From an uncultured Paraprevotella sp. (lineage in GTDB: Bacteria > Bacteroidota > Bacteroidia > Bacteroidales > Bacteroidaceae): DNA of 64,000 bases. Location of the stretch: positions 1-64,000 of the forward strand of contig CAJUGV010000003.1 in assembly GCA_910586505.1 (NCBI GenBank), in the 5' to 3' direction. Positions 63,627 to 64,000 of this stretch are shown here, in pieces. Each line of letters opens with the position of its first letter. Within the stretch, counting starts at the first letter, position 1. Position numbers and translations under genes: made by a program. The notes beneath the pieces were generated by a model, which had not been told where the DNA came from, ran no database searches, and was given only the letters and a program-made list of their open reading frames with translations.

Positions 63627-63657
63627 TTTGCGCTACCAATTGTTTTCCTTAATTTTG
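63627..63657 (+). promoter_or_regulatory. Consensus promoter of the GatC-like gene
   Basis: -33 TTTG (63627-63630) and -7 TAATTTTG (63650-63657) are 19 bases apart, a full match to the Bacteroides consensus. Transcription would start near 63664. Confidence 0.8.
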
Positions 63658-63701
63658 TCCGACCTAATCATTTATGAAAAAATACCAAGTAAATTAAGCA
63701 T

Positions 63702-64000
63702 ATGGAGACTGTCTTCAGTTACATCATCGGCCTCGGAGCCGCAGTCATGATGCCCATCATTTTCACGATTCTGGGCATTTGTATTAAAATCAAGTTCGGA
63801 AAAGCCCTTCAAAGCGGCCTTTATGTGGGCGTCGGTTTCGTGGGCCTGTCCGTTATCACGGCTCTTCTCACCAGCAGCCTCAGCCCCTCGCTCTCCAAGG
63901 TAGTGGAGATCTACGGCCTGAACCTCGAAGTGTTCGACATGGGCTGGCCGGCAGCGGCCGCAGTGGCCTACAACACATCCGTGGGCGCCTTCATCATCCC
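63702..64000 (+). CDS. PTS galactitol-type permease subunit IIC, 5' part
   Basis: The frame is open from ATG at 63702 to the window edge (about 99 residues seen). It begins METVFSYIIGLGAAVMMPII and continues with two more hydrophobic helices, FGKALQSGLYVGVGFVGLSV and DMGWPAAAAVAYNTSVGAFI. This is the N-terminus of the GatC/EIIC-Gat family, in which the MDxGWP-like motif is conserved. It would import a polyol or sugar. IIA and IIB components are not in the window, and Bacteroides use few PTS systems, so it may work without phosphotransfer; that is inference. Confidence 0.82.
   Translation, partial: METVFSYIIGLGAAVMMPIIFTILGICIKIKFGKALQSGLYVGVGFVGLSVITALLTSSLSPSLSKVVEIYGLNLEVFDMGWPAAAAVAYNTSVGAFII

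Larger units (their letters stand above)
63131..63701. other. Intergenic region, about 570 bases
   Basis: No credible gene is visible. It contains a copy of the dispersed repeat (63355-63456) and, at its right end, the promoter of the permease gene. The stretch 63131-63350 shows nothing I can name. Confidence 0.5.

Noticed and set aside
1..64000. CRISPR arrays, tRNA/rRNA genes, insertion sequences, integrases or phage genes
   Set aside because: I found no regularly spaced repeats, no tRNA-like cloverleaf I could support, and no transposase, integrase or phage protein motif.

Overview
The window is a chromosomal stretch from a Bacteroides-type bacterium (order Bacteroidales). The signs are: promoters of the Bacteroides primary-sigma type (-33 TTG/TTTG, -7 TAnnTTTG) in front of many genes; A-rich leaders instead of strong Shine-Dalgarno sites; a B12 uptake locus with a BtuG-type surface lipoprotein; a lipidated TamA homologue (TamL) beside TamB; thrA-apgM-thrC gene order; and two very large secreted proteins with Por/T9SS-like C-terminal tails. 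I see no rRNA, tRNA, CRISPR, phage or insertion sequence. Most of the window is ordinary core chromosome.

Layout. 0-5.6 kb: a giant secreted polysaccharide-lyase-like protein (minus). 5.9-7 kb: a divergent HxlR regulator / cupin pair sharing a symmetrical promoter. 7.2-9.1 kb: an RlpA-like protein and MetY. 9.2-12.4 kb: a large secreted HExxH metalloprotease-like protein. 12.5-17.6 kb: the threonine operon. 17.7-21.5 kb: an outer-membrane barrel protein, an FAD oxidoreductase and RadA. 21.6-22.4 kb: two decayed gene fragments. 22.4-29.1 kb: the cobalamin locus btuB-btuG-btuF-btuC-btuD behind a cobalamin riboswitch and a promoter. 29.2-32.1 kb: a 38-residue small protein with a strong promoter, a LuxR-type regulator, a polyferredoxin and an OxyR-like regulator. 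32.8-35.3 kb: a TonB-dependent receptor. 35.3-39.1 kb: metA, a U32 peptidase-family protein and a zinc-ribbon membrane protein in one operon. 39.2-46.2 kb: an M13 peptidase, an ABC-F ATPase, a BNR/LamG secreted protein and a coiled-coil membrane protein. 46.4-49.8 kb: an LTA-synthase-like sulfatase-fold enzyme and a cyclophilin lipoprotein. 49.9-57 kb: tamB-tamL. 57.1-58.9 kb: a nucleotidyltransferase and a methyltransferase. 59-63 kb: a copper locus with an HMA-AraC fusion regulator, a P-type ATPase carrying an HMA domain at each end, and a flavodoxin-like/ferredoxin protein. 63.7 kb to the edge: the start of a GatC-like permease.

How the genes fit together. Homoserine metabolism recurs: thrA makes homoserine, apgM (possibly the homoserine kinase) and thrC take it to threonine, while metA and metY take it to homocysteine. 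The btu locus brings in B12, which methionine synthesis may use. Envelope biogenesis (tamB-tamL, LtaS-like, RlpA-like, PPIase) is another theme.

Less expected points are: a dispersed intergenic repeat related to a perfect 27-bp palindrome; a copper regulator with a built-in metal-binding-type domain; a CopA-CopZ fusion whose linker looks like a former intergenic leader; the unannotated 38-residue protein; and the pseudogene patch between radA and btuD. I found no clear wholly new multi-gene system. The HMA-AraC/CopA-HMA/ferredoxin unit and the repeat family are the best candidates for follow-up.
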